DNA of 64,000 nucleotides from Limanda limanda (GCF_963576545.1 NC_083638.1:31527400-31591399), one strand, 5' to 3'; shown: positions 1 to 11,626, numbered from the stretch's first letter. Made by a program: numbers and translations. The notes: a model not told the origin generated them from the sequence alone.

Positions 1-1482
1 AGAAAAGCGCTGGAAACAGGGAGATATGCCTTTTTTTGGAAGAAATGGTTAAATTCTTGAATTTTTCATCACACATCATCCCTAATGTCAATAAACAGCT
101 GGAAACGGGGAGATAAGCCTTTTTTGGAAGCAATGGTTAACATTTTGACTCTTTCATCACATATCAGCTCAAGTGTCAGAAAAGCGCTGGAAACAGGGAG
201 ATATGCCTTTTTTTGAAAGAAATGGTTAAATTCTTGAATTTTTCATCACACATCATCCCAAATGTCACTAAACAGCTGGAAACGGGGAGATAAGCCTTTT
301 TTGGAAGCATTGATTAAGATTTCTGACTTTTTCATCACATGTCAGCCCAAGTGTCAAAAAAGCGCTGGAAACAGGGAGATATGCCTTTTTTGGAAGAAAT
401 GGTTAAATTCTTGAATTTTTAATCACAGATCATCCCAAATGTCACTAAACAGCTGGAAACGGGGAGATAAGCCTTTTTTGGAAGCAATGGTTAACATTTT
501 GACTTTTTCATCACATATCAGCTCCAGTGTCAGAAAAGCGCTGGAAACAGGGAGATATGCCTTTTTTTGGAAGAAATGGTTAAATTCTTGAATTTTTCAT
601 CACAGATCATCCCAAATGTCACTAAACAGCTGGAAACGGGGAGATAAGCCTTTTTTGGAAGCATTGATTAAGATTTCTGACTTTTTCATCACATGTCAGC
701 CCAAGTGTCAGAAAAGCGCTGGAAACAGGGAGATATGCCTTTTTTGGAAGAAATGGTTAAATTCTTGAATTTTTCATCACACATCATTCCAAATGGCACT
801 AAACAGTTGGAAACTGGGAGATAAGCCTTTTTTGGAAGCAATGGTTAACATTTTGACTTTTTCATCACATATCAGCTCCAGTGTCAGAAAAGCGCTGGAA
901 ACAGGGAGATATGCCTTTTTTTGGAAGAAATGGTTAAATTCTTGAATTTTTCATCACACATCATCCCTAATGTCAATAAACAGCTGGAAACGGGGAGATA
1001 AGCCTTTTTTGGAAGCAATGGTTAACATTTTGACTCTTTCATCACATATCAGCTCAAGTGTCAGAAAAGCGCTGGAAACAGGGAGATATGCCTTTTTTTG
1101 AAAGAAATGGTTAAATTCTTGAATTTTTCATCACACATCATCCCAAATGTCACTAAACAGCTGGAAACGGGGAGATAAGCCTTTTTTGGAAGCATTGATT
1201 AAGATTTCTGACTTTTTCATCACATGTCAGCCCAAGTGTCAAAAAAGCGCTGGAAACAGGGAGATATGCCTTTTTTGGAAGAAATGGTTAAATTCTTGAA
1301 TTTTTAATCACAGATCATCCCAAATGTCACTAAACAGCTGGAAACGGGGAGATAAGCCTTTTTTGGAAGCAATGGTTAACATTTTGACTTTTTCATCACA
1401 TATCAGCTCCAGTGTCAGAAAAGCGCTGGAAACAGGGAGATATGCCTTTTTTTGGAAGAAATGGTTAAATTCTTGAATTTTT
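1..1482 (+). repeat. 885-bp higher-order repeat (5 dimers), partial second copy
   Basis: Bases 1-597 correspond to 886-1,482 at an offset of exactly 885 bp (5 x 177). Shared rare variants include CCCTAATGTCAATAAAC (T at 83 and 968), GACTCTTTC (147 and 1,032) and a TTTGAAAG variant of the A unit. The match stops where 598 has C (TTTTTCATC) and 1,483 has A (TTTTTAATC). The first copy probably continues left of the window, so the true extent is unknown. Confidence 0.88.
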
Positions 1483-2831
1483 AATCACAGATCATCCCAA
1501 ATGTCACTAAACAGCTGGAAACGGGGAGATAAGCCTTTTTTGGAAGCAATGGTTAACATTTTGACTTTTTCATCACATATCAGCTCCAGTGTCAGAAAAG
1601 CGCTGGAAACAGGGAGATATGCCTTTTTTTGGAAGAAATGGTTAAGATTTCTGACTTTTTCATCACATGTCAGCCCAAGTGTCAAAAAAGCGCTGGAAAC
1701 AGGGAGATATGCCTTTTTTTGGAAGAAATGGTTAAATTCTTGAATTTTTCATCACACATCATCCCAAATGGCACTAAACAGCTGGAAACGGGGAGATAAG
1801 CCTTTTTTGGAAGCATTGATTAAGATTTCTGACTTTTTCATCACATGTCAGCCCAAGTGTCAGAAAAGCGCTGGAAACAGGGAGATATGCCTTTTTTGGA
1901 AGAAATGGTTAAATTCTTGAATTTTTCATCACACATCATCCAAAATGGCACTAAACAGCTGGAAACGGGGAGATAAGCCTTTTTTGGAAGCATTGATTAA
2001 GATTTCTGACTTTTTCATCACATATCAGCTCCAGTGTCAGAAAAGCGCTGGAAACAGGGAGATATGCCTTTTTTTGGAAGAAATGGTTAAATTCTTGAAT
2101 TTTTCATCACACATCATCCCAAATGTCACTAAACAGCTGGAAACGGGGAGATAAGCCTTTTTTGGAAGCATTGATTAAGATTTCTGACTTTTTCATCACA
2201 TGTCAGCCCAAGTGTCAAAAAAGCGCTGGAAACAGGGAGATATGCCTTTTTTGGAAGAAATGGTTAAATTCTTGAATTTTTCATCACACATCATCCCAAA
2301 TGGCACTAAACAGCTGGAAACGGGGAGATAAGCCTTTTTTGGAAGCATTGATTAAGATTTCTGACTTTTTCATCACATGTCAGCCCAAGTGTCAAAAAAG
2401 CGCTGGAAACAGGGAGATATGCCTTTTTTGGAAGAAATGGTTAAATTCTTGAATTTTTCATCACACATCATCCCAAATGGCACTAAACAGCTGGAAACGG
2501 GGAGATAAGCCTTTTTTGGAAGCATTGATTAAGATTTCTGACTTTTTCATCACATATCAGCTCCAGTGTCAGAAAAGCGCTGGAAACAGGGAGATATGCC
2601 TTTTTTTGGAAGAAATGGTTAAATTCTTGAATTTTTCATCACACATCATCCCAAATGTCACTAAACAGCTGGAAACGGGGAGATAAGCCTTTTTTGGAAG
2701 CATTGATTAAGATTTCTGACTTTTTCATCACATGTCAGCCCAAGTGTCAAAAAAGCGCTGGAAACAGGGAGATATGCCTTTTTTGGAAGAAATGGTTAAA
2801 TTCTTGAATTTTTCATCACACATCATCCCAA
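1483..2831 (+). repeat. 3-dimer (about 532-bp) higher-order repeat zone
   Basis: This stretch contains only A/B units. Segments starting at 1,945 and 2,477 match at an offset of 532 bp. Both hold a recombinant dimer with a B1-like 5' part and a B2-like 3' part (GATTTCTGAC followed by CATATCAGCTCCAG). The order B1-A(GGCACT), B1(CAAAAAAGC)-A, B-A7 recurs elsewhere as a basic three-dimer module. At 1,640-1,660 a B1-type segment directly follows A-type sequence, another unit-order change. Confidence 0.75.
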
Positions 2832-2844
2832 ATGTCACTAAACA

Positions 2845-3022
2845 GCTGGAAACGGGGAGATAAGCCTTTTTTGGAAGCATTGATTAAGATTTCTGACTTT
2901 TTCATCACATGTCAGCCCAAGTGTCAGAAAAGCGCTGGAAACAGGGAGATATGCCTTTTTTTGGAAGAAATGGTTAAATTCTTGAATTTTTCATCACACA
3001 TCATCCCAAATGTCACTAAACA
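2845..3022 (+). repeat. 178-bp recombinant dimer (B1 + A7)
   Basis: Here the long B1 (2,845-2,933) is followed by the long A7 (2,934-3,022), giving 178 bp rather than 177. In these less common dimers the extra base shifts the reading frame so that translation from the ATG just upstream runs to the TAA in the next GAGATAAGC, or further when that is GAGAAAAGC. This produces the recurring apparent 69-77 codon frames. Other examples begin near 1,958, 2,490, 3,200, 4,086, 5,328, 13,558, 24,433 and 30,359. They are useful as markers of B1/A7 junctions, not as genes. Confidence 0.85.
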
Positions 3023-3554
3023 GCTGGAAACGGGGAGAAAAGCCTTTTTTGGAAGCATTGATTAAGATTTCTGACTTTTTCATCACATGTCAGCCCAAGT
3101 GTCAGAAAAGCGCTGGAAAAAGGGAGATATGCCTTTTTTGGAAGAAATGGTTAAATTCTTGAATTTTTCATCACACATCATCCCAAATGGCACTAAACAG
3201 CTGGAAACGGGGAGATAAGCCTTTTTTGGAAGCATTGATTAAGATTTCTGACTTTTTCATCACATGTCAGCTCAAGTGTCAAAAAAGCGCTGGAAACAGG
3301 GAGATATGCCTTTTTTTGGAAGAAATGGTTAAATTCTTGAATTTTTCATCACACATCATCCCAAATGTCACTAAACAGCTGGAAACGGGGAGATAAGCCT
3401 TTTTTGGAAGCATTGATTAAGATTTCTGACTTTTTCATCACATGTCAGCCCAAGTGTCAGAAAAGCGCTGGAAACAGGGAGATATGCCTTTTTTGGAAGA
3501 AATGGTTAAATTCTTGAATTTTTCATCACACATCATCCCAAATGTCACTAAACA

Positions 3555-3642
3555 GCTGGAAACGGGGAGATAAGCCTTTTTTGGAAGCAATGGTTAACAT
3601 TTTGACTTTTTCATCACATATCAGCTCCAGTGTCAGAAAAGC
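3555..3642 (+). repeat. Reference B2 monomer (88 bp)
   Basis: This is a clean short B type. It shares CGGGG and TAAGCC with B1 but has GCAATGGTTAACATTTTGAC and CATATCAGCTCCAG, and it is one base shorter. The GCAATGGTTAA segment resembles type A more than B1 does, and B2 aligns to A6 without gaps at 72 of 88 positions (hand count). B2 contains the palindrome GTTAAC. Subforms have CTCAAG or CACCTCC in place of CTCCAG, or GGTTAAGATTTTGAC. B2 is most often preceded by an A monomer with TTAATCACAGATC or GTCAATAAAC. Confidence 0.95.
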
Positions 3643-3731
3643 GCTGGAAACAGGGAGATATGCCTTTTTTTGGAAGAAATGGTTAAATTCTTGAATTTTT
3701 CATCACACATCATCCCAAATGTCACTAAACA
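3643..3731 (+). repeat. Reference A7 monomer (89 bp)
   Basis: This is type A with a seven-T tract after TATGCC; otherwise it matches A6. It usually follows B2. The preceding B2 (3,555-3,642) plus this unit gives exactly 177 bp, the same as B1 plus A6. A subform reads GAAACGG in place of GAAATGG, for example near 6,866, 22,522, 28,094 and 55,498. Confidence 0.93.
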
Positions 3732-3908
3732 GCTGGAAACGGGGAGATAAGCCTTTTTTGGAAGCATTGATTAAGATTTCTGACTTTTTCATCACATGTC
3801 AGCCCAAGTGTCAGAAAAGCGCTGGAAACAGGGAGATATGCCTTTTTTGGAAGAAATGGTTAAATTCTTGAATTTTTCATCACACATCATCCCAAATGGC
3901 ACTAAACA

Positions 3909-3997
3909 GCTGGAAACGGGGAGATAAGCCTTTTTTGGAAGCATTGATTAAGATTTCTGACTTTTTCATCACATGTCAGCCCAAGTGTCAAAAAAGC
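3909..3997 (+). repeat. Reference B1 monomer (89 bp)
   Basis: This is a clean example of the long B type. It starts at the G after TAAACA and ends with AAAAAAGC, just before the next GCTGG. Diagnostic bases are CGGGG near the start, TAAGCC, GCATTGATTAAG, TTTCTGAC and CATGTCAGCCCAAG. Compared with B2 it has one extra base in the GATTTCTGAC segment. Its two CpGs lie in AACGGGG and at the junction AGCGCT. Two B1 subforms alternate in the array: GTCAGAAAAGC and GTCAAAAAAGC. The second commonly precedes an A6 monomer carrying TTAATCACAGATC. Confidence 0.95.
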
Positions 3998-4085
3998 GCT
4001 GGAAACAGGGAGATATGCCTTTTTTGGAAGAAATGGTTAAATTCTTGAATTTTTCATCACACATCATCCCAAATGTCACTAAACA
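3998..4085 (+). repeat. Reference A6 monomer (88 bp)
   Basis: This is a clean type A unit with a six-T tract. It starts GCTGGAAACAGGG and ends GTCACTAAACA. Diagnostic bases are TATGCC, AGAAATGGTTAAATTC, TTGAATTTTTCATCAC and ACATCATCCCAAATG. With the preceding B1 it makes a dimer of exactly 177 bp (3,909-4,085). Common subforms have GGCACT in place of GTCACT, GTCAATAAAC, TTAATCACAGATC in place of TTCATCACACATC, or TAAGCC in place of TATGCC. These subforms are not randomly placed; they recur in fixed order in the higher-order repeats. Confidence 0.95.
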
Positions 4086-5524
4086 GCTGGAAACGGGGAG
4101 ATAAGCCTTTTTTGGAAGCATTGATTAAGATTTCTGACTTTTTCATCACATGTCAGCCCAAGTGTCAGAAAAGCGCTGGAAACAGGGAGATATGCCTTTT
4201 TTTGGAAGAAATGGTTAAATTCTTGAATTTTTCATCACACATCATCCCAAATGTCACTAAACAGCTGGAAACGGGGAGAAAAGCCTTTTTTTGGAAGCAT
4301 TGATTAAGATTTCTGACTTTTTCATCACATGTCAGCCCAAGTGTCAGAAAAGCGCTGGAAACAGGGAGATATGCCTTTTTTGGAAGAAATGGTTAAATTC
4401 TTGAATTTTTCATCACACATCATCCCAAATGGCACTAAACAGCTGGAAACGGGGAGATAAGCCTTTTTTGGAAGCATTGATTAAGATTTCTGACTTTTTC
4501 ATCACATGTCAGCCCAAGTGTCAAAAAAGCGCTGGAAACAGGGAGATATGCCTTTTTTTGGAAGAAATGGTTAAATTCTTGAATTTTTCATCACACATCA
4601 TCCCAAATGTCACTAAACAGCTGGAAACGGGGAGATAAGCCTTTTTTGGAAGCATTGATTAAGATTTCTGACTTTTTCATCACATGTCAGCCCAAGTGTC
4701 AGAAAAGCGCTGGAAACAGGGAGATATGCCTTTTTTGGAAGAAATGGTTAAATTCTTGAATTTTTCATCACACATCATCCCAAATGTCACTAAACAGCTG
4801 GAAACGGGGAGATAAGCCTTTTTTGGAAGCAATGGTTAACATTTTGACTTTTTCATCACATATCAGCTCCAGTGTCAGAAAAGCGCTGGAAACAGGGAGA
4901 TATGCCTTTTTTTGGAAGAAATGGTTAAATTCTTGAATTTTTCATCACACATCATCCCAAATGTCACTAAACAGCTGGAAACGGGGAGATAAGCCTTTTT
5001 TGGAAGCATTGATTAAGATTTCTGACTTTTTCATCACATGTCAGCCCAAGTGTCAGAAAAGCGCTGGAAACAGGGAGATATGCCTTTTTTGGAAGAAATG
5101 GTTAAATTCTTGAATTTTTCATCACACATCATCCCAAATGGCACTAAACAGCTGGAAACGGGGAGATAAGCCTTTTTTGGAAGCATTGATTAAGATTTCT
5201 GACTTTTTCATCACATGTCAGCCCAAGTGTCAAAAAAGCGCTGGAAACAGGGAGATATGCCTTTTTTGGAAGAAATGGTTAAATTCTTGAATTTTTCATC
5301 ACACATCATCCCAAATGTCACTAAACAGCTGGAAACGGGGAGATAAGCCTTTTTTGGAAGCACTGATTAAGATTTCTGACTTTTTCATCACATGTCAGCC
5401 CAAGTGTCAGAAAAGCGCTGGAAACAGGGAGATATGCCTTTTTTTGGAAGAAATGGTTAAATTCTTGAATTTTTCATCACACATCATCCCAAATGTCACT
5501 AAACAGCTGGAAACGGGGAGATAA

Positions 5525-8500
5525 GCCTTTTTTGGAAGCATTGATTAAGATTTCTGACTTTTTCATCACATGTCAGCCCAAGTGTCAGAAAAGCACTGGA
5601 AACAGGGAGATATGCCTTTTTTGGAAGAAATGGTTAAATTCTTGAATTTTTCATCACACATCATCCCAAATGTCACTAAACAGCTGGAAACGGGGAGATA
5701 AGCCTTTTTTGGAAGCATTGATTAAGATTTCTGACTTTTTCATCACATGTCAGCCCAAGTGTCAGAAAAGCGCTGGAAACAGGGAGATAAGCCTTTTTTG
5801 GAAGAAATGGTTAAATTCTTGAATTTTTCATCACACATCATCCCAAATGGCACTAAACAGCTGGAAACGGGGAGATAAGCCTTTTTTGGAAGCAATGATG
5901 AAGATTTCTGACTTTTTCATCACATGTCAGCCCAAGTGTCAAAAAAGCGCTGGAAACAGGGAGATATGCCTTTTTTGGAAGAAATGGTTAAATTCTTGAA
6001 TTTTTCATCACACATCATCCCAAATGTCACTAAACAGCTGGAAACGGGGAGATAAGCCTTTTTTGGAAGCATTGATTAAGATTTCTGACTTTTTCATCAC
6101 ATGTCAGCCCAAGTGTCAGAAAAGCGCTGGAAACAGGGAGATAAGCCTTTTTTGGAAGAAATGGTTAAATTCTTGAATTTTTCATCACACATCATCCCAA
6201 ATGTCACTAAACAGCTGAAAACGGGGAGATAAGCCTTTTTTGGAAGCATTGATTAAGATTTCTGACTTTTTCATCACATGTCAGCCCAAGTGTCAGAAAA
6301 GCGCTGGAAACAGGGAGATATGCCTTTTTTGGAAGAAATGGTTAAATTCTTGAATTTTTCATCACACATCATCCCAAATGGCACTAAACAGCTGGAAACG
6401 GGGAGATAAGCCTTTTTTGGAAGCATTGATTAAGATTTCTGACTTTTTCATCACATGTCAGCCCAAGTGTCAAAAAAGCGCTGGAAACAGGGAGATATGC
6501 CTTTTTTGGAAGAAATGGTTAAATTCTTGAATTTTTAATCACAGATCATCCCAAATGTCACTAAACAGTTGGAAACGGGGAGATAAGCCTTTTTTGGAAG
6601 CAATGGTTAACATTTTGACTTTTTCATCACATATCAGCTCCAGTGTCAGAAAAGCGCTGGAAACAGGGAGATATGCCTTTTTTTGGAAGAAATGGTTAAA
6701 TTCTTGAATTTTTCATCACACATCATCCCAAATGTCAATAAACAGCTGGAAACGGGGAGATAAGCCTTTTTTGGAAGCAATGGTTAACATTTTGACTTTT
6801 TCATCACATATCAGCTCCAGTGTCAGAAAAGCGCTGGAAACAGGGAGATATGCCTTTTTTTGGAAGAAACGGTTAAATTCTTGAATTTTTCATCACACAT
6901 CATCCCAAATGTCACTCAACAGCTGGAAACGGGGAGATAAGCCTTTTTTGGAAGCATTGGTTAAGATTTTGACTTTTTCATCACATATCAGCTCCAGTGT
7001 CAGAAAAGCGCTGGAAACAGGGAGATATGCCTTTTTTTGGAAGAAATGGTTAAATTCTTGAATTTTTCATCACACATCATCCCAAATGTCACTAAACAGC
7101 TGGAAACGGGGAGATAAGCCTTTTTTGGAAGCATTGATTAAGATTTCTGACTTTTTCATCACATGTCAGCCCAAGTGTCAGAAAAGCGCTGGAAACAGGG
7201 AGATAAGCCTTTTTTGGAAGAAATGGTTAAATTCTTGAATTTTTCATCACACATCATCCCAAATGGCACTAAACAGCTGGAAACGGGGAGATCAGCCTTT
7301 TTTGGAAGCATTGATTAAGATTTCTGACTTTTTCATCACATGTCAGCCCAAGTGTCAGAAAAGCGCTGGAAACAGGGAGATAAGCCTTTTTTGGAAGAAA
7401 TGGTTAAATTCTTGAATTTTTCATCACACATCATCCCAAATGTCACTAAACAGCTGAAAACGGGGAGATAAGCCTTTTTTGGAAGCATTGATTAAGATTT
7501 CTGACTTTTTCATCACATGTCAGCCCAAGTGTCAGAAAAGCGCTGGAAACAGGGAGATATGCCTTTTTTGGAAGAAATGGTTAAATTCTTGAATTTTTCA
7601 TCACACATCATCCCAAATGGCACTAAACAGCTGGAAACGGGGAGATAAGCCTTTTTTGGAAGCATTGATTAAGATTTCTGACTTTTTCATCACATGTCAG
7701 CCCAAGTGTCAAAAAAGCGCTGGAAACAGGGAGATATGCCTTTTTTGGAAGAAATGGTTAAATTCTTGAATTTTTAATCACAGATCATCCCAAATGTCAC
7801 TAAACAGTTGGAAACGGGGAGATAAGCCTTTTTTGGAAGCAATGGTTAACATTTTGACTTTTTCATCACATATCAGCTCCAGTGTCAGAAAAGCGCTGGA
7901 AACAGGGAGATATGCCTTTTTTTGGAAGAAATGGTTAAATTCTTGAATTTTTCATCACACATCATCCCAAATGTCAATAAACAGCTGGAAACGGGGAGAT
8001 AAGCCTTTTTTGGAAGCAATGGTTAACATTTTGACTTTTTCATCACATATCAGCTCAAGTGTCAGAAAAGCGCTGGAAACAGGGAGATATGCCTTTTTTT
8101 GGAAGAAATGGTTAAATTCTTGAATTTTTCATCACACATCATCCCAAATGTCACTAAACAGCTGGAAACGGGGAGATAAGCCTTTTTTGGAAGCATTGAT
8201 TAAGATTTCTGACTTTTTCATCACATGTCAGCCCAAGTGTCAGAAAAGCGCTGGAAACAGGGAGATATGCCTTTTTTGGAAGAAATGGTTAAATTCTTGA
8301 ATTTTTCATCACACATCATCCCAAATGGCACTAAACAGCTGGAAACGGGGAGATAAGCCTTTTTTGGAAGCATTGATTAAGATTTCTGACTTTTTCATCA
8401 CATGTCAGCCCAAGTGTCAAAAAAGCGCTGGAAACAGGGAGATATGCCTTTTTTGGAAGAAATGGTTAAATTCTTGAATTTTTAATCACAGATCATCCCA

Positions 8501-8910
8501 AATGTCACTAAACAGATGGAAACGGGGAGATAAGCCTTTTTTGGAAGCAATGGTTAAGATTTTGACTTTTTCATCACATATCAGCTCCAGTGTCAGAAAA
8601 GCGCTGGAAACAGGGAGATATGCCTTTTTTTGGAAGAAATGGTTAAATTCTTGAATTTTTCATCACACATCATCCCAAATGTCACTAAACAGCTGGAAAC
8701 GGGGAGATAAGCCTTTTTTGGAAGCAATGGTTAACATTTTGACTTTTTCATCACATATCAGCTCCAGTGTCAGAAAAGCGCTGGAAACAGGGAGATATGC
8801 CTTTTTTTGGAAGAAATGGTTAAATTCTTGAATTTTTCATCACACATCATCCCAAATGTCAATAAACAGCTGGAAACGGGGAGATAAGCCTTTTTTGGAA
8901 GCAATGGTTA
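5525..8910 (+). repeat. About 1,239-bp higher-order repeat with a 708-bp continuation
   Basis: Bases about 6,060-6,830 correspond to about 7,299-8,070. Shared rare variants at an offset of 1,239 are CAGCTGAAAACGG (6,211 and 7,450), CTAAACAGTTGG (6,561 and 7,800) and TGTCAATAAAC (6,733 and 7,972). The match starts just after a difference at GAGATAAGCC/GAGATCAGCC (about 6,051/7,290) and ends at GAAACGG/GAAATGG (about 6,868/8,107). From about 7,500 the pattern repeats again with a 708-bp step (GGCACT at 7,619 and 8,327). The remaining 8,070-8,910 is ordinary A/B2 and A/B1 units, including CAGATGGAAACGG at 8,512. Confidence 0.8.
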
Positions 8911-11626
8911 ACATTTTGACTTTTTCATCACATATCAGCTCAAGTGTCAGAAAAGCGCTGGAAACAGGGAGATATGCCTTTTTTTGGAAGAAATGGTTAA
9001 ATTCTTGAATTTTTCATCACACATCATCCCAAATGTCACTAAACAGCTGGAAACGGGGAGATAAGCCTTTTTTGGAAGCATTGATTAAGATTTCTGACTT
9101 TTTCATCACATGTCAGCCCAAGTGTCAAAAAAGCGCTGGAAACAGGGAGATATGCCTTTTTTGGAAGAAAAGGTTAAATTCTTGAATTTTTAATCACAGA
9201 TCATCCCAAATGTCACTAAACAGCTGTAAACGGGGAGATAAGCCTTTTTTGGAAGCAATGGTTAAGATTTTGACTTTTTCATCACATATCAGCTCCAGTG
9301 TCAGAAAAGCGCTGGAAACAGGGAGATATGCCTTTTTTTGGAAGAAATGGTTAAATTCTTGAATTTTTCATCACACATCATCCCAAATGTCACTAAACAG
9401 CTGGAAACGGGGAGATAAGCCTTTTTTGGAAGCATTGATTAAGATTTCTGACTTTTTCATCACATGTCAGCCCAAGTGTCAAAAAAGCGCTGGAAACAGG
9501 GAGATATGCCTTTTTTGGAAGAAATGGTTAAATTCTTGAATTTTTAATCACAGATCATCCCAAATGTCACTAAACAGGTGGAAACGGGGAGATAAGCCTT
9601 TTTTGGAAGCAATGGTTAACATTTTGACTTTTTCATCACATGTCAGCCCAAGTGTCAGAAAAGCGCTGGAAACAGGGAGATAAGCCTTTTTTGGAAGAAA
9701 TGGTTAAATTCTTGAATTTTTCATCACACATCATCCCAAATGTCACTAAACAGCTGGAAACGGGGAGATAAGCCTTTTTTGGAAGCAATGGTTAACATTT
9801 TGACTTTTTCATCACATATCAGCTCAAGTGTCAGAAAAGCGCTGGAAACAGGGAGATATGCCTTTTTTTGGAAGAAATGGTTAAATTCTTGAATTTTTCA
9901 TCACACATCATCCCAAATGTCACTAAACAGCTGGAAACGGGGAGATAAGCCTTTTTTGGAAGCAATGGTTAACATTTTGACTTTTTCATCACATATCAGC
10001 TCAAGTGTCAAAAAAGCGCTGGAATCAGGGGGATAAGCCTTTTTTTGGAAGAAATGGTTAAATTCTTGAATTTTTCATCACAAATCATCCCAAATGTCAA
10101 TAAACAGCTGGAAACGGGGAGATAAGCCTTTTTTGGAAGCAATGGTTACCATTTTGACTTTTTCATCACATATCAGCTCAAGTGTCAGAAAAGCGCTGGA
10201 AACAGGGAGATATGCCTTTTTTTGGAAGAAATGGTTAAATTCTTGAATTTTTCATCACACATCATCCCAAATGTCACTAAACAGCTGGAAACGGGGAGAT
10301 AAGCCTTTTTTGGAAGCATTGATTAAGATTTCTGACTTTTTCATCACATGTCAGCCCAAGTGTCAAAAAAGCGCTGGAAACAGGGAGATATGCCTTTTTT
10401 GGAAGAAAAGGTTAAATTCTTGAATTTTTAATCACAGATCATCCCAAATGTCACTAAACAGCTGTAAACGGGGAGATAAGCCTTTTTTGGAAGCAATGGT
10501 TAAGATTTTGACTTTTTCATCACATATCAGCTCCAGTGTCAGAAAAGCGCTGGAAACAGGGAGATATGCCTTTTTTTGGAAGAAATGGTTAAATTCTTGA
10601 ATTTTTCATCACACATCATCCCAAATGTCACTAAACAGCTGGAAACGGGGAGATAAGCCTTTTTTGGAAGCATTGATTAAGATTTCTGACTTTTTCATCA
10701 CATGTCAGCCCAAGTGTCAAAAAAGCGCTGGAAACAGGGAGATATGCCTTTTTTGGAAGAAATGGTTAAATTCTTGAATTTTTAATCACAGATCATCCCA
10801 AATGTCACTAAACAGGTGGAAACGGGGAGATAAGCCTTTTTTGGAAGCAATGGTTAACATTTTGACTTTTTCATCACATGTCAGCCCAAGTGTCAGAAAA
10901 GCGCTGGAAACAGGGAGATAAGCCTTTTTTGGAAGAAATGGTTAAATTCTTGAATTTTTCATCACACATCATCCCAAATGTCACTAAACAGCTGGAAACG
11001 GGGAGATAAGCCTTTTTTGGAAGCAATGGTTAACATTTTGACTTTTTCATCACATATCAGCTCAAGTGTCAGAAAAGCGCTGGAAACAGGGAGATATGCC
11101 TTTTTTTGGAAGAAATGGTTAAATTCTTGAATTTTTCATCACACATCATCCCAAATGTCACTAAACAGCTGGAAACGGGGAGATAAGCCTTTTTTGGAAG
11201 CAATGGTTAACATTTTGACTTTTTCATCACATATCAGCTCAAGTGTCAAAAAAGCGCTGGAATCAGGGGGATAAGCCTTTTTTTGGAAGAAATGGTTAAA
11301 TTCTTGAATTTTTCATCACAAATCATCCCAAATGTCAATAAACAGCTGGAAACGGGGAGATAAGCCTTTTTTGGAAGCAATGGTTACCATTTTGACTTTT
11401 TCATCACATATCAGCTCAAGTGTCAGAAAAGCGCTGGAAACAGGGAGATATGCCTTTTTTTGGAAGAAATGGTTAAATTCTTGAATTTTTCATCACACAT
11501 CATCCCAAATGTCACTAAACAGCTGGAAACGGGGAGATAAGCCTTTTTTGGAAGCATTGATTAAGATTTCTGACTTTTTCATCACATGTCAGCCCAAGTG
11601 TCAAAAAAGCGCTGGAAACAGGGAGA
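8911..11626 (+). repeat. 1,238-bp tandem duplication (7 dimers), near identical
   Basis: Bases about 8,911-10,388 match about 10,149-11,626. The offset is 1,238 at every marker tested: AAAAGGTTAAATT (9,171/10,409), CAGCTGTAAACGG (9,221/10,459), AACAGGTGG (about 9,574/10,812), GGAATCAGGGGG (10,021/11,259) and GGTTACCATT (about 10,144/11,382). I saw no indel between the copies, so this is among the youngest duplications in the window. It ends where the third pass would read TATGCC...GAAAAGG but the sequence reads TAAGCC...GTAAGAAATGG. Confidence 0.9.

Larger units (their letters stand above)
2832..5524 (+). repeat. About 1,241-bp higher-order repeat (7 dimers)
   Basis: Segments at 2,832, 4,073 and 5,315 repeat at 1,241-1,242 bp, as do 3,187 and 4,429. 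The GGGGAGAAAAGCC variant at 3,031 recurs at 4,272 (offset 1,241). The single B2 with its A7 at 3,555-3,731 recurs at about 4,797. The third copy lacks the GAGAAAAG variant (it reads GAGATAAG near 5,517) and has GCACTGATTAAG near 5,360. About two and a bit copies are present, differing by a few substitutions. Confidence 0.85.

Noticed and set aside
1485..1685. Minus-strand open frames (also 17,445-17,690, 17,774-17,962 and 19,033-19,251)
   Set aside because: These are reverse readings of the same repeat, mostly in the indel-rich zone, with no independent support.
1945..2154. Recurring open frames of about 69-77 codons on the plus strand, starting at AATGTCACT or AATGGCACT
   Set aside because: They occur where a B1 unit is followed by a T7 A unit (178-bp dimer), which shifts the frame past the TGA in TTCTTGAAT until the TAA in GAGATAAGC. 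They are copies of one repeat, have no ribosome-binding or splice context, and depend on homopolymer length. They are by-products of the satellite.
3540..3580. CENP-B box-like match at the monomer start (CAGCTGGAAACGGGG)
   Set aside because: Against the nine defined bases of the known box, both the B start and the A start match about six. A rough estimate gives a few such matches by chance in one dimer on two strands, and the TTCG half is missing. It is not supportable as a binding site.
3643..3731. Hairpin from AAGAA and TTCTT around ATGGTTAAA in type A
   Set aside because: The five-base stem is A/T-rich with a nine-base loop and is too weak to call a structure; B units do not keep it.
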